DNA from: Saliniramus fredricksonii | Lineage (GTDB): Bacteria; Pseudomonadota; Alphaproteobacteria; Rhizobiales; Beijerinckiaceae | Length of the DNA stretch: 64,000 nt | Direction of reading: 5' to 3' | Assembly (NCBI RefSeq): GCF_900094735.1 | Contig: NZ_FMBM01000001.1 | Location: 310,001 to 374,000, forward strand | Part shown: positions 36,306 through 44,316 of the stretch, piece by piece | Layout: the number at the start of each line of letters is the position of its first letter | How positions within the stretch are numbered: the first letter of the stretch is position 1 | The notes under the pieces: generated by a model | Seen by the model: the letters and a program-made list of their open reading frames with translations, nothing else | Told to the model about the DNA's origin: nothing | The model's database searches: none | Translations under genes and position numbers: made by a program

Positions 36306-37683
36306 GGTCGCGTCCGTCAAGCTGGTGTAATTTTCTGGATGGCCTGAGGTCATGATCAGGCGGCTTTTGTGGTTATGCTGAGGATGGGATCGATCTCCTC
36401 CTTGTCGATCTGTGCGAATGCCTCGACCATCATGTAGCGGCTTGATGTCTGCCATTCGTCATTCTGCTCGAAGAGCACGGCGCCGATCAAACGCATGATG
36501 GATGCTTCATTGGGGAAGATCCCGACGACGTCGGCGCGTCGCTTGACCTCCTTGTTCAGACGTTCAATTGGGTTCGTGCTGTGCAGTTTGGTGCGATGCT
36601 GGCGCGGGAATGACATGTAGGCCAGCACGTCGTGCTCGCTGGCATCCATGAGATCGGCCAGTTTTGGCCAGCGCGGGCGCAGTTGCTCTGCGACCTTGCG
36701 CCAGGTTTCGCCGGCATGGGTGCGGTCGGGTTGATCGAAGGCCTGTCGGATGGCAGCGGCGACGACAGTATGCTGACCACGCGAGACATGGGCCAGGGCG
36801 TTGCGCATCCAGTGGACGCGACAGCGTTGCCAGGTTGCTTCGAAGACCCGGGCGATGGCGGCTTTGAGGCCTGTATGCGCGTCGCTGATGACCAGTCTGA
36901 CGCCCCCCAGGCCGCGAACGCGCAGGGATCGAAGGAACTCGGTCCAGAATGTCTCGGCCTCGGACGGGCCGATACCGAGGCCGATGATCTCACGGCGTCC
37001 CTCGGTGTTGGCGGCCACGGCGATTATTGCGGCGACTGGTACGATCCGTCCGCCCTGGCGCACCTTCAGATAGGTGGCGTCGAGCCAGAGATAGGGCCAT
37101 TCGCCGGTGAGCGGGCGGTTCAGGAACTCGCCGACACGTTCGTCGATGTCCTTGCACAGCTTCGACACCGTGCTCTTCGAAATGCCGCTCAGCCCCATGG
37201 CCTGCACCAGCTCATCGACGCGACGGGTCGAGACACCACTGATCCACGCCTCCTGGATGACGGCCACCAGCGCCTGTTCCGAGGTCTTGCGCGCTTCGAG
37301 AAAGCCCGGGAAGTAACTGCCTTGACGCAGCTTGGGAACCCGCAGGTTCAGCGTGCCCAGACGGGTATCGAGAGCGCGCTCTCGATACCCGTTACGCCAC
37401 GTTGTGCGTTCGCCGCTGCGCTCGTGCTTGCCAGCGCCGATCAGGCCTTCGACATCCGCCTCCATGATCAGCTGCAGGACGGCCTCGGCAACGCTGCGCA
37501 GAAAGTCTCCCTGATCGTGCTTGGCCAGAAGTTCGGACAGGTCCATGTTCGTCTTGGTCATCGGGGTCTCCATGTGGTCCGGGGTTGAAGTCAGCAAACT
37601 CCACCTCGACCATACACCTCGATGGCCACCCAGGATCACACCGTTGACGGCACTGAAATTACACCAGCTCCTTGGACGCTACC
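36306..37683 (-). mobile_element. IS256-family insertion sequence, copy 2 (inverted to copy 1)
   Basis: The 1378-bp element matches copy 1 (12415-13792) in opposite orientation, with the same termini. Flanking octamers GTCATTTC and TTTGTCCC are not a duplication, so it too has rearranged after insertion or is one end of a recombination between copies. Its right edge touches the upstream region of the small recombinase gene. Confidence 0.87.
36356..37561 (-). CDS. IS256-family transposase (copy 2)
   Basis: The 401-aa mutator-type transposase is identical in translation to copy 1 and has the same intact DDE residues (LDATYLK, VISDAHTG, NPIERLNKE). A GGAG ribosome site precedes the ATG. It is free of frameshifts, so this copy may be able to mobilise itself and copy 1. 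Confidence 0.92.
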   Translation of the reverse strand: MTKTNMDLSELLAKHDQGDFLRSVAEAVLQLIMEADVEGLIGAGKHERSGERTTWRNGYRERALDTRLGTLNLRVPKLRQGSYFPGFLEARKTSEQALVAVIQEAWISGVSTRRVDELVQAMGLSGISKSTVSKLCKDIDERVGEFLNRPLTGEWPYLWLDATYLKVRQGGRIVPVAAIIAVAANTEGRREIIGLGIGPSEAETFWTEFLRSLRVRGLGGVRLVISDAHTGLKAAIARVFEATWQRCRVHWMRNALAHVSRGQHTVVAAAIRQAFDQPDRTHAGETWRKVAEQLRPRWPKLADLMDASEHDVLAYMSFPRQHRTKLHSTNPIERLNKEVKRRADVVGIFPNEASIMRLIGAVLFEQNDEWQTSSRYMMVEAFAQIDKEEIDPILSITTKAA

Positions 37684-37799
37684 TTTGTCCCTATCTCATT
37701 GAATTCATTAAGAGAATTTTTCAGCATACAGTGCGTAGCAATCTCTAATGTCATTATATACTATTGATTGTACGATATCATTGGATTTGGGAGGCCGAT

Positions 37800-38366
37800 A
37801 TGCGACAGGCTCAAACGCTGAACGATGCCCAATTGAAGCGGGTCCTCAATCACATCACCACGCGAAAACATCCACAACGTGATCGCACGATCGTACTGGT
37901 GAGCGTGTATGCTGGTTTGCGGGCAAAGGAGATCGCAGGCTTGAAACACGGTGACGTGTTCGATGCTGATGGCCGAGTGAGGGAGCAATTCATCCTCACC
38001 GCCGACCAGGCCAAAGGTGGCCACCGACGAACTGTGTATTTGAGCCAGCGCTTGCGAAAGGCGCTGGCTGACTATCGGACCAGCATTCCATCGACCGATC
38101 CGAATCCGCCCTTGTTCGCCAGTCAGAAGGGCGGACATTTCTCTCCCAACACCATGTGCCAGCTGTTTCTCTCTATCTACAAGGCATGTGGGCTCAAAGA
38201 TGCCAGCAGTCACAGTGGCCGTCGCACCTACATTACCCGATTGGCGAACAAGGGCGTCGGCGTTCGCTTGTTGGCTGCACTGGCCGGCCATCGCCACATC
38301 GCCACCACCCAACGCTATATCGACGTGAACACCGATCAGCTGACTGAGGCAGTGGAGCTGCTCTGA
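37800..38366 (+). CDS. Catalytic-domain-only tyrosine recombinase (outer element)
   Basis: The 188-aa protein consists of the catalytic domain of a tyrosine recombinase, with Arg41 (AGLRAKEIAGL), His138 and Arg141 (SHSGRRT), His164 (AGHRHIATT) and nucleophile Tyr173 (QRYIDV). It lacks the N-terminal core-binding domain. GGGAGG precedes the ATG. It is convergent with the large integrase and the two genes overlap by 31 bp at their ends. The same pair recurs at 50140-52295. It may cooperate with the integrase, direct excision or resolve dimers; its role is not known. Confidence 0.85.
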   Translation: MRQAQTLNDAQLKRVLNHITTRKHPQRDRTIVLVSVYAGLRAKEIAGLKHGDVFDADGRVREQFILTADQAKGGHRRTVYLSQRLRKALADYRTSIPSTDPNPPLFASQKGGHFSPNTMCQLFLSIYKACGLKDASSHSGRRTYITRLANKGVGVRLLAALAGHRHIATTQRYIDVNTDQLTEAVELL

Positions 38367-39955
38367 TCCGTTTGCTGATGGCCCATTAGCCTCAGCAATC
38401 CATTCCCAGTTAGTTTGCCCTGCCCAAATGCCTGCAATGCGCGTTGCCGCAATCTTTCGGACAATTCAAAACCGGGTTTATCGACACCCAACGCAGCGAT
38501 CAGCCCATTCTCAGAAAGCCTTCCATCTTCAAAGAGATCGAAGGCCATCTCTGCCGATGATTTCGACCCATTATCGGCAGCCGATGCCTCCTTTGGCAGT
38601 GACACAGATTCTGATCCAGCTTCGGCATCGCCCTCATCCGGTTCGGCTGGCAGTGCGTCATCAACATCATCATCATCGGTGACGGCTTTGTTCAATTCGG
38701 CAGGATCGATTTCCATACCGCTGATAGCCTGCTTCTGTCGATATTCCTCAGCCGTCAGCTCATAGCGCTTGCCGGTCAGCGCCTCCTTCTTCAGACGTGG
38801 TGTGAGATGGCTGTAATGCTGCTCGATCATCTGAATGCTGGTGCCCATCTGAATGGCGAGCGTGTGGATATCGAGTCCATCGTTGACCAGGCCAAACGTC
38901 GCATAGGTATGACGTAAGCTATAGAGTGTGCGATTGCGCCCAGTACGTGGGCACTTGAGCAAATCCGTATCCTCCATCAGACGCCGAAACGTCTGACGAA
39001 GGTTCATCGTCGTCGTTCCATCAGGCAATCGAAACACCGGCGTGTCGATCTTGCGCTTCAACAGCTCCTCAAATGGAAAACCAGCGATATCTGCGCAACG
39101 TGACTGAATGCGCTTGAGATAGTTTTCCGTACCAGATCGGCAGATGATATCACGCCTGCCGGTTTTGCCATCGACCGACATCTCCAAAAACGTCTTTCCC
39201 TTATCGGTGAACAGGTTGACGTGTTTCCAATGCAGATTGTCGGCTTCGGTGCCATGTCTGATGCCGGTATTGGCCAGGATGAGGATATAATCACGCAACA
39301 GGTGGCGCATATCACGTGATTTGCCCTTTCGACCAGCGTTGATCCAATGAGGCAGATGGCCGAGCAGCTTGCGGTATTCATCTTTGTCGAAGTCAGGTCG
39401 GCGCTCGCTGTCCTTGCCCTTGTTGATGAGCAACGGCACGTGCGAACGATGGATATAGCCCTGTGCAACGGCCTCATCGAAAACACGGGCAATGGCCGCA
39501 TTATGGGTGTTGAGGGTGGAGGCTTTGGGCTCTTTGCCGATCTTTTCCACCCGCCATTTTGAGAATGCCTGCAGGTCGGCGAAGGTGATGGTGTTGACGT
39601 GCTGATTCTGAAAATACGGGATGAAATAGCGTTTGAGGACGGCGATATAGTCCTTGTAGCTCTTTTTGCCCGTACCGGCTGCCAGCTGGTTTTGCATATC
39701 GGCGATGCATGTGGCGGCAACGTCGGCGAAGCGCTTTGTGACGACGGGCAGATTGTTCTTCAGCCGAAGCTGATACTCCATGTACTGCTCACGTGCGCGT
39801 CTTTTGGCATCGTCGAGTTGGCGGCAGCCGGTGCTGATACGAACGAGTCGCTTGCCGGCTTTGAAGGCGGCTTGCCACGCTCTGCTGTTGGGGCGACGGG
39901 TGAGCCGAATATCCCCATCAAGTATGGTCTCTGTCGCTGAACTGAGCTTGGGCAT
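38336..39955 (-). CDS. int: Large tyrosine integrase with acidic C-terminal extension (outer element)
   Basis: The 539-aa protein has a SAM-like core-binding domain (residues about 75-180, YKDYIAVLKRYFIPYFQ) and a catalytic domain with Arg in LANTGIRHGTEADNL, box II LYSLRHTYATFG (first His replaced by Tyr) and nucleophile Tyr in IEQHYSHL. The His/Trp position before it is also unusual (MGTSIQ). A long acidic extension follows (VTDDDDVDDALPAEPDEGD). It probably integrates the element at the tRNA-Met 3' end. It is almost identical to the copy at 50676-52295. Confidence 0.88.
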   Translation of the reverse strand: MPKLSSATETILDGDIRLTRRPNSRAWQAAFKAGKRLVRISTGCRQLDDAKRRAREQYMEYQLRLKNNLPVVTKRFADVAATCIADMQNQLAAGTGKKSYKDYIAVLKRYFIPYFQNQHVNTITFADLQAFSKWRVEKIGKEPKASTLNTHNAAIARVFDEAVAQGYIHRSHVPLLINKGKDSERRPDFDKDEYRKLLGHLPHWINAGRKGKSRDMRHLLRDYILILANTGIRHGTEADNLHWKHVNLFTDKGKTFLEMSVDGKTGRRDIICRSGTENYLKRIQSRCADIAGFPFEELLKRKIDTPVFRLPDGTTTMNLRQTFRRLMEDTDLLKCPRTGRNRTLYSLRHTYATFGLVNDGLDIHTLAIQMGTSIQMIEQHYSHLTPRLKKEALTGKRYELTAEEYRQKQAISGMEIDPAELNKAVTDDDDVDDALPAEPDEGDAEAGSESVSLPKEASAADNGSKSSAEMAFDLFEDGRLSENGLIAALGVDKPGFELSERLRQRALQAFGQGKLTGNGLLRLMGHQQTDQSSSTASVS

Positions 39956-39984
39956 GGCCCCCCTATCGCATCATCGAACCCGAA

Positions 39985-40100
39985 CTTTTTTGGCGAGACC
40001 CAAAACGTCGAACGCTTTGGCCACCACAGCGATTCGCATCACTATGGCCGACACAGTATGTGGGCAAAACGCTCAGAAAACGAGTGGCCACCGTCATTTG
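39985..40100. repeat. Integrase-upstream repeat, copy next to outer-element integrase
   Basis: ACCCAAAACGTCGAACGCTT followed by CCACAGCGATTCGCATC and CACAGTATGTGGGCAAAACG occurs here and at 41925-42045, 43127-43262 and 52335-52455. It lies just upstream of the integrase start and normally extends to the att site. Here it is cut short after AAAACGAGTGG by cargo. It probably contains the integrase promoter and arm-type binding sites. Confidence 0.75.
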
Positions 40101-40148
40101 ACGTTCTATGTGTTGGTTTGTATATTCTGAAGCGTTAGCGAGGGAAGC

Positions 40149-41648
40149 ATGCATACGCTATACTGTCTGACGGCAATTGCAACACTTCTAATTGTAATCG
40201 CTACTCCGCTTGAATCTCAATCTTTAATAGAAGGTCCAGTTAAAAGACCGGGTGATCCGGCGAGCGGATATCCGTCTGTCTCTGGTGAAGAGGATATACC
40301 GGCATATGGCAGAGCCTTTCTCAGTCAACCCGAGTCAATTCGAAAAGCTATACAGGTAAAACTGCATGAATTAGATCTGTATCAGTCCACTATAGATGGA
40401 CTGTGGCATACCAGTACAAAAAATGCGATAAGGGATTTCGCTGACAAAACCCAGCTTAGCTTTACTCTTTACGGTGAGTCTGTTTCGCAGAGCCTTCTCG
40501 AAACTATTTTACACTCAAATGTAGAATCTTTTCATGCGAAAGGGCACTCGAATGTGAGTTCGACCGATTTATTTTCTCCGTCAAATTCTCAGAACAATCA
40601 AAGCTCTGATGATATAACATCGCCCTTGCAATCACATAATTCAAAGAAACATTTTCCGTCGAATTTGGAAGTAAGAGAAAAAATACTACGCAGTGAAAAT
40701 GATATAAAATTATGCACAAGGGCATTGGATGCCGATAATCAGCGGGTGTGGGGTAGTGATAAATTGGCGATTGCGGTAGCGAGTGATCGCGGCCTTGATT
40801 TAGCAACATGTCAATTAGTCCTCGAATATCAAGCTGACTCAAATCAAGTTGCTCAGCTGGAAAAAGAAAAAGTCGCAAAAGCGGAACAAAACGAAAGAAC
40901 GCGACTGCGCAATGAAACGTTTTCCTCAGCTGCTGCTTTACTGCAGCCTGGGGATGTTTTTAATCCTCCGGATCCCCCAACACCGGTATGTGGGGAAAGC
41001 TTGTCACCGCAAAGAATTGGAGATACTTTTTGGTGTACGAACTCAGTTGTGAATGGAGATATTGACCTGAGTGTGCATAGTACGCTTCAATATCGGGAGG
41101 ACAGAAAATTAATAAGTGCTGTAGTTGGAATCAGAAATTTATTTTCGAATATGGAGGATGCGAAGAATGCTGTTGAAGCAGAATTCTCTGATTTAGAGAT
41201 GAATCATTATGATGAGATAGTCGATGATGCTGACAACATGTTCAAGGCTTTAGCTGCTGGTATGCGCACATTTGGCGGTCGAGCGAAAGGTGAGCCGCCA
41301 GTTGCGGGATGGAGGCAGGTTAGATATTCATTCGGATGCGATGCGTACATGCGCGAGAATCGCCGAAGGCGAGATCGCAATGAAGATAATTGGATCAACG
41401 TTGATAGTTATATAAGTCCGCTAAGTGCTCACACTGACGTTGTTGGTTACAATTGGATAAATTGGGATGTTCTTCTTAATGGACTTGGTAGGGAACTAGA
41501 TCGGACTGAGTTATCAAGAAACGACCAAGGCAGGTGCGTTCTTGCTAGTATTGTTTCAGTCTCTCATAAACAAGTCGACTTCATTAATCCAGCGGCTGAG
41601 GTCGTAGAGATTCTTATCGGTGATATAAAATTGGATCGAATAAATTAA
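40149..41648 (+). CDS. Secreted protein with peptidoglycan-binding-like domain
   Basis: The 499-aa protein has a signal peptide (about MHTLYCLTAIATLLIVIATP), then a PG_binding_1-like segment around residues 66-98 (AIQVKLHELDLYQSTIDGLW, STKNAIRDF). A Ser/Asn-rich linker and a region with ALDADNQRVWG and SDRGLDLATCQLVLEY follow. The C-terminal domain is large and unrecognised (LNGLGRELDRTELSRNDQG). It is AT-rich compared with the core genome, so it was recently transferred. GAGGGAAGC precedes the ATG. It is probably cargo of the outer element; function unknown. Confidence 0.6.
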   Translation: MHTLYCLTAIATLLIVIATPLESQSLIEGPVKRPGDPASGYPSVSGEEDIPAYGRAFLSQPESIRKAIQVKLHELDLYQSTIDGLWHTSTKNAIRDFADKTQLSFTLYGESVSQSLLETILHSNVESFHAKGHSNVSSTDLFSPSNSQNNQSSDDITSPLQSHNSKKHFPSNLEVREKILRSENDIKLCTRALDADNQRVWGSDKLAIAVASDRGLDLATCQLVLEYQADSNQVAQLEKEKVAKAEQNERTRLRNETFSSAAALLQPGDVFNPPDPPTPVCGESLSPQRIGDTFWCTNSVVNGDIDLSVHSTLQYREDRKLISAVVGIRNLFSNMEDAKNAVEAEFSDLEMNHYDEIVDDADNMFKALAAGMRTFGGRAKGEPPVAGWRQVRYSFGCDAYMRENRRRRDRNEDNWINVDSYISPLSAHTDVVGYNWINWDVLLNGLGRELDRTELSRNDQGRCVLASIVSVSHKQVDFINPAAEVVEILIGDIKLDRIN

Positions 41649-41808
41649 TAGATCTTATTGCAAGTCATTTTGATGAATTCAATTTTTGCCTATCATCAAA
41701 AAGTCCCAATGCGTCGATGGCCCAACGTTGTTTTTGTTGCATTGTTGGTCGGCTGACGTTCGGCACTAAAACACATTCTTTGCGTTGATTTTGAATCTAA
41801 ATTATTAG

Positions 41809-41888
41809 CACGCTCTGCTGTTGGGGCGACGGGTGAGGCGAATATCGCCATCCATTATGGTCACCGTCTCTGAACTGAGCTTGGGCAT
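41809..41888 (-). pseudogene. Integrase 5'-end remnant
   Basis: On the minus strand this encodes only the first 26 or so residues of the large integrase (GDIRLTRRPNSRA region), followed upstream by the integrase-upstream repeat to about 42045. The remainder of the gene is missing. It records a former third copy of the integration module. The preceding 41649-41808 shows no feature. Confidence 0.75.
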
Positions 41889-41924
41889 GGCCCTCCTGTC
41901 GCATCATCGGACTCGAACTTTTTG

Positions 41925-42045
41925 GCGAGACCCAAAACGTCGAACGCTTTGGTCACCACAGCGATTCGCATCACTGTGGCCACCACAGTATGTGAGCAAA
42001 GCGTTCAGAAAACGAGTGGGGCGGTGTGTTACAGGTGTGTTACGA
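41925..42045. repeat. Integrase-upstream repeat, copy with the integrase remnant
   Basis: It has the same ACCCAAAACGTCGAACGCTT and GGGGCGGTGTGTTACAGGTG blocks as the other copies. It ends at about GTGTTACGAATATG, where different AT-rich sequence begins. Confidence 0.75.
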
Positions 42046-42118
42046 ATATGATAGGCTGCAAGTTCCATTTTCGAAAAATACGTCTTCACTTATTCCAAAA
42101 AAATATTAATCAGCGTGT

Positions 42119-42925
42119 CTAGCAGTCTGTGTAATTGCTGGACATGCAACGCTGTGCACGAGATTGTGCTTCCGCAATTTGTTCATTCGTCATGCTTTCT
42201 GAAATTCGGTTTCGATACTCAATGGCATTGGCATCTCCGTTTGCTGCGGCTATATTAAACCACATATGAGCAACGGTATTATTTTGCAAAATTCCGTCTC
42301 CGCTCGCGTAAATAACACCCAAATTAAGTTGTGATTGCGCATCACCTTGCTTAGCGCTGCGCTTATACCAACGAACCGCGTCTTTATTACTTTTTTCAAC
42401 ACCTTCTCCTAAAGCATAACTCTGGCCTAATCTGAATTGTGCGTGCATGTTACCAGCCAACGCGCTCAACAGAAACCAGCTTCTAGCTTCAGCGTAATTT
42501 TGTAATACGCCGCTACCTTCGGCATAGCTTATGCCCACATTGAGTTGAGCATACGCATTTCCCTGATCGGCACTCAGTTTATAAAAATAAAAAGCTTTAC
42601 TGTCATCCTGTTTAACTCCACGGCCACTTGAATACATTGTACCTAAAGCCAATTGCGCCCCATCATTGCCTTGTTCTGCGCTCAATTTATACCAATAAAA
42701 GGCGGTTGCATCGTCCCGCTCAACACCTAAGCCTGATGAATAAAAAAAACCTAATACCCCTTGAGCGGTAGCGTTTCCCTGTTCCGCTGCTTCTTTGCAA
42801 TAATCGTAAGCTTTATCGTAATTACGCGTACTAACATTAGACCAACACATTTCGAAATCAGCCACAGCGCCGTTCGCGACCAAGCTAAACACGCTCGCAG
42901 CCAGAACCATCAGCACTTTTTGCAT
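42119..42925 (-). CDS. Secreted Sel1-repeat protein
   Basis: The 268-aa protein has a signal peptide (MQKVLMVLAASVFSLVANG, ending at VADFEM) and about five Sel1-like repeats of 36 residues, such as AFYWYKLSAEQGNDGAQLAL and GTMYSSGRGVKQDD. Sel1 repeats form alpha solenoids that bind other proteins. The C-terminal tail has cysteines (CMSSNYTDC). The ATG at 42925 is selected because it starts the signal peptide; the longer frame reads through the repeat region. AT-rich cargo of the outer element; partner unknown. Confidence 0.8.
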   Translation of the reverse strand: MQKVLMVLAASVFSLVANGAVADFEMCWSNVSTRNYDKAYDYCKEAAEQGNATAQGVLGFFYSSGLGVERDDATAFYWYKLSAEQGNDGAQLALGTMYSSGRGVKQDDSKAFYFYKLSADQGNAYAQLNVGISYAEGSGVLQNYAEARSWFLLSALAGNMHAQFRLGQSYALGEGVEKSNKDAVRWYKRSAKQGDAQSQLNLGVIYASGDGILQNNTVAHMWFNIAAANGDANAIEYRNRISESMTNEQIAEAQSRAQRCMSSNYTDC

Positions 42926-43126
42926 TCCGCTAACCCCTATCTCACCTAAATCGCACAATGATCTAGAATACGTCACGCACAGTCGACCGGCAAACACCGG
43001 CGCATAGGCTCTCCTTGCCCCCAACCAAAAGACGGCAGATCTGACCCCACTACGCCAACCTCCGAAGAATATGCTCGTTGAGGCAAGCGAATCAATGCAG
43101 AGCGCCCTTGTACATTTGGCTGAACC

Positions 43127-43262
43127 CAAAACGTCGAACGCTTTGGCCACCACAGCGATTCGCATCACTATGGCCGACACAGTATGTGGGCAAAACGCTC
43201 AGAAAACGAGTGGGGCGGTGTGTTACAGGTGTGTTACGAAAATCAGCGCTGGCTGAAATTTA
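43127..43262. repeat. Integrase-upstream repeat, copy adjacent to the internal att site
   Basis: It carries the same blocks as the copy before the tRNA (including GGGGCGGTGTGTTACAGGTG) and the following AATCAGCCTAAATC stretch leading into the att site at 43300. No integrase lies next to it; the nearest is over 3 kb away. Cargo has therefore been inserted between integrase and att. Confidence 0.75.
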
Positions 43263-43299
43263 AAAATCAGCCTAAATCTTTGTTTTATAAGAGAAAAAG

Positions 43300-43345
43300 T
43301 GGTAGCGGAGGAGGGACTCGAACCCCCGACACAAGGATTATGATT
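43300..43345. other. Internal attachment site (46-bp tRNA-Met 3' repeat)
   Basis: These 46 bases are identical to 52512-52557, the 3' part of tRNA-Met from the anticodon stem to CCA. The match ends in TATGATT, after which the sequence diverges. It forms the boundary between the two tandem integrative elements. It is not a complete tRNA gene. Confidence 0.88.
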
Positions 43346-43451
43346 TGAGCGTTGGTATTTTTTCACAACATTATCAATGACTTATGCTGGCACTCCTCCG
43401 GTGTGTTAGAAAATGTGTTATGAACGCGTGTGGGGAGGCTCGCAGCGCAAC

Positions 43452-43547
43452 CTAGTAGCCATGTATGATCAGGCCAAAAACGGATGCTGCGAGCGCGCCT
43501 GCGACTACGAAGGCGAGCAACTTGCCGAGTGTGCGAAGGATGTGCAT
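43452..43547 (-). CDS. 31-aa single-span membrane peptide
   Basis: The minus-strand frame reads MHILRTLGKLLAFVVAGALA and continues through a hydrophobic run to HGY. It has one membrane span with positive N-terminal residues. GGAG lies about 8 bases upstream of the ATG. It is located just inside the left end of the inner element. It could be a small membrane regulator or toxin-like peptide; too short for family assignment. Confidence 0.45.
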   Translation of the reverse strand: MHILRTLGKLLAFVVAGALAASVFGLIIHGY

Positions 43548-43796
43548 TCGTAAAGCTCCATAATGACATGCGGTCACGTTTTCGAACCTGTTTTGAGACT
43601 TAACGCTGGCTCAAGTTTGCCTTCACCAATCAGCGGACATGGCCCCACCGAACTACTCGCCCAAAACATGCGCAATCCCAAACGCAGTGGCAACCGAAAA
43701 ATGCCCCAACCTAACGTATGTGGTTGAATCCGCTTGTCAATTTTTGCTATATTAAATCATATGCATCTGTATCACACCACTCTGCGATTGCGCTGC

Positions 43797-44081
43797 CTAA
43801 TGACAAGCCCTGCCCAATCGCTTTCCCAACGCGCAAAGATCGACGCCGACTTGCTTCAACGCCCTATGCGGGCTTTGGGCGAGCTGGCTTGCGCACGTTG
43901 TGATGCGCACACAGCAGTTGCGAATAGCAGCTGCACTTGGGTCACGCCGTTTATGTCTCAGCACGCGCAGATAGCTCTCTTCGCGTCCAAGCCATTGCGT
44001 GACGAACTCGCTTCGATGCTGAACCAGACCGATGCGCTTCAACTCGGCGAATGCCGATTCAATCAATTCGTTTTCGTTCAT
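43797..44081 (-). CDS. DUF6626-like helix-turn-helix protein
   Basis: The 94-aa protein begins MNENELIESAFAELKRIGLV and continues with EFVTQWLGREESYLRVLRHK and RDPSAAAIRNC. The WLGR-x-x-SY pattern and length match DUF6626-type proteins from alphaproteobacterial plasmids. It probably binds DNA. The ATG at 44081 is chosen over an upstream in-frame ATG at 44129 that lies in the divergent promoter region. It is divergent from the 54-aa gene and HUH protein, so it may be their repressor. Confidence 0.6.
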   Translation of the reverse strand: MNENELIESAFAELKRIGLVQHRSEFVTQWLGREESYLRVLRHKRRDPSAAAIRNCCVRITTCASQLAQSPHRALKQVGVDLCALGKRLGRACH

Positions 44082-44115
44082 AATCAGCCTTTCTGTATAA
44101 ATACACGGAATAGAA

Positions 44116-44130
44116 AGTGGCGCCGCCACT
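44116..44130. promoter_or_regulatory. Inverted repeat in divergent promoter of inner element
   Basis: AGTGGC-GCC-GCCACT sits between the DUF6626-like gene and the 54-aa gene, next to TATAAATA on one side. It is a likely operator for the DUF6626-like protein, by position. Confidence 0.4.
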
Positions 44131-44151
44131 CACATATTTATAGGAGACCCG

Positions 44152-44316
44152 ATGAAAATTTCAGACGTATTACAAACTGCCGATCAGCTGAACGCACGCA
44201 AACAGTGCACGGCTGCATTGATACACATACTCGACCGGCATGTGCTCAAGTCACAGCGCAAAGCCAAGTCAGGCAAGTGCAAGTGCGAACGCTGCAAGCC
44301 GAAGGCCGACGAATGA
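44152..44316 (+). CDS. 54-aa Cys/Lys-rich protein preceding HUH gene
   Basis: The frame starts MKISDVLQTADQLNARKQ behind TAGGAGA and ends with a cysteine-rich basic tail (KCKCERCKPKADE) that could bind zinc or nucleic acid. The stop overlaps the ATG of the HUH protein (ATGATGA), so the two are coupled. It may be a copy-number or accessory replication factor. No family recognised. Confidence 0.6.
   Translation: MKISDVLQTADQLNARKQCTAALIHILDRHVLKSQRKAKSGKCKCERCKPKADE

Noticed and set aside
43300-43345. A second tRNA-Met gene
   Set aside because: Only the 3' part matches; the acceptor 5' strand, D arm and half of the anticodon stem are absent. It is an attachment-site copy.
43363-43569. 68-aa minus-strand frame
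   Set aside because: It overlaps the better-supported 31-aa frame with a ribosome site and has no recognisable pattern.
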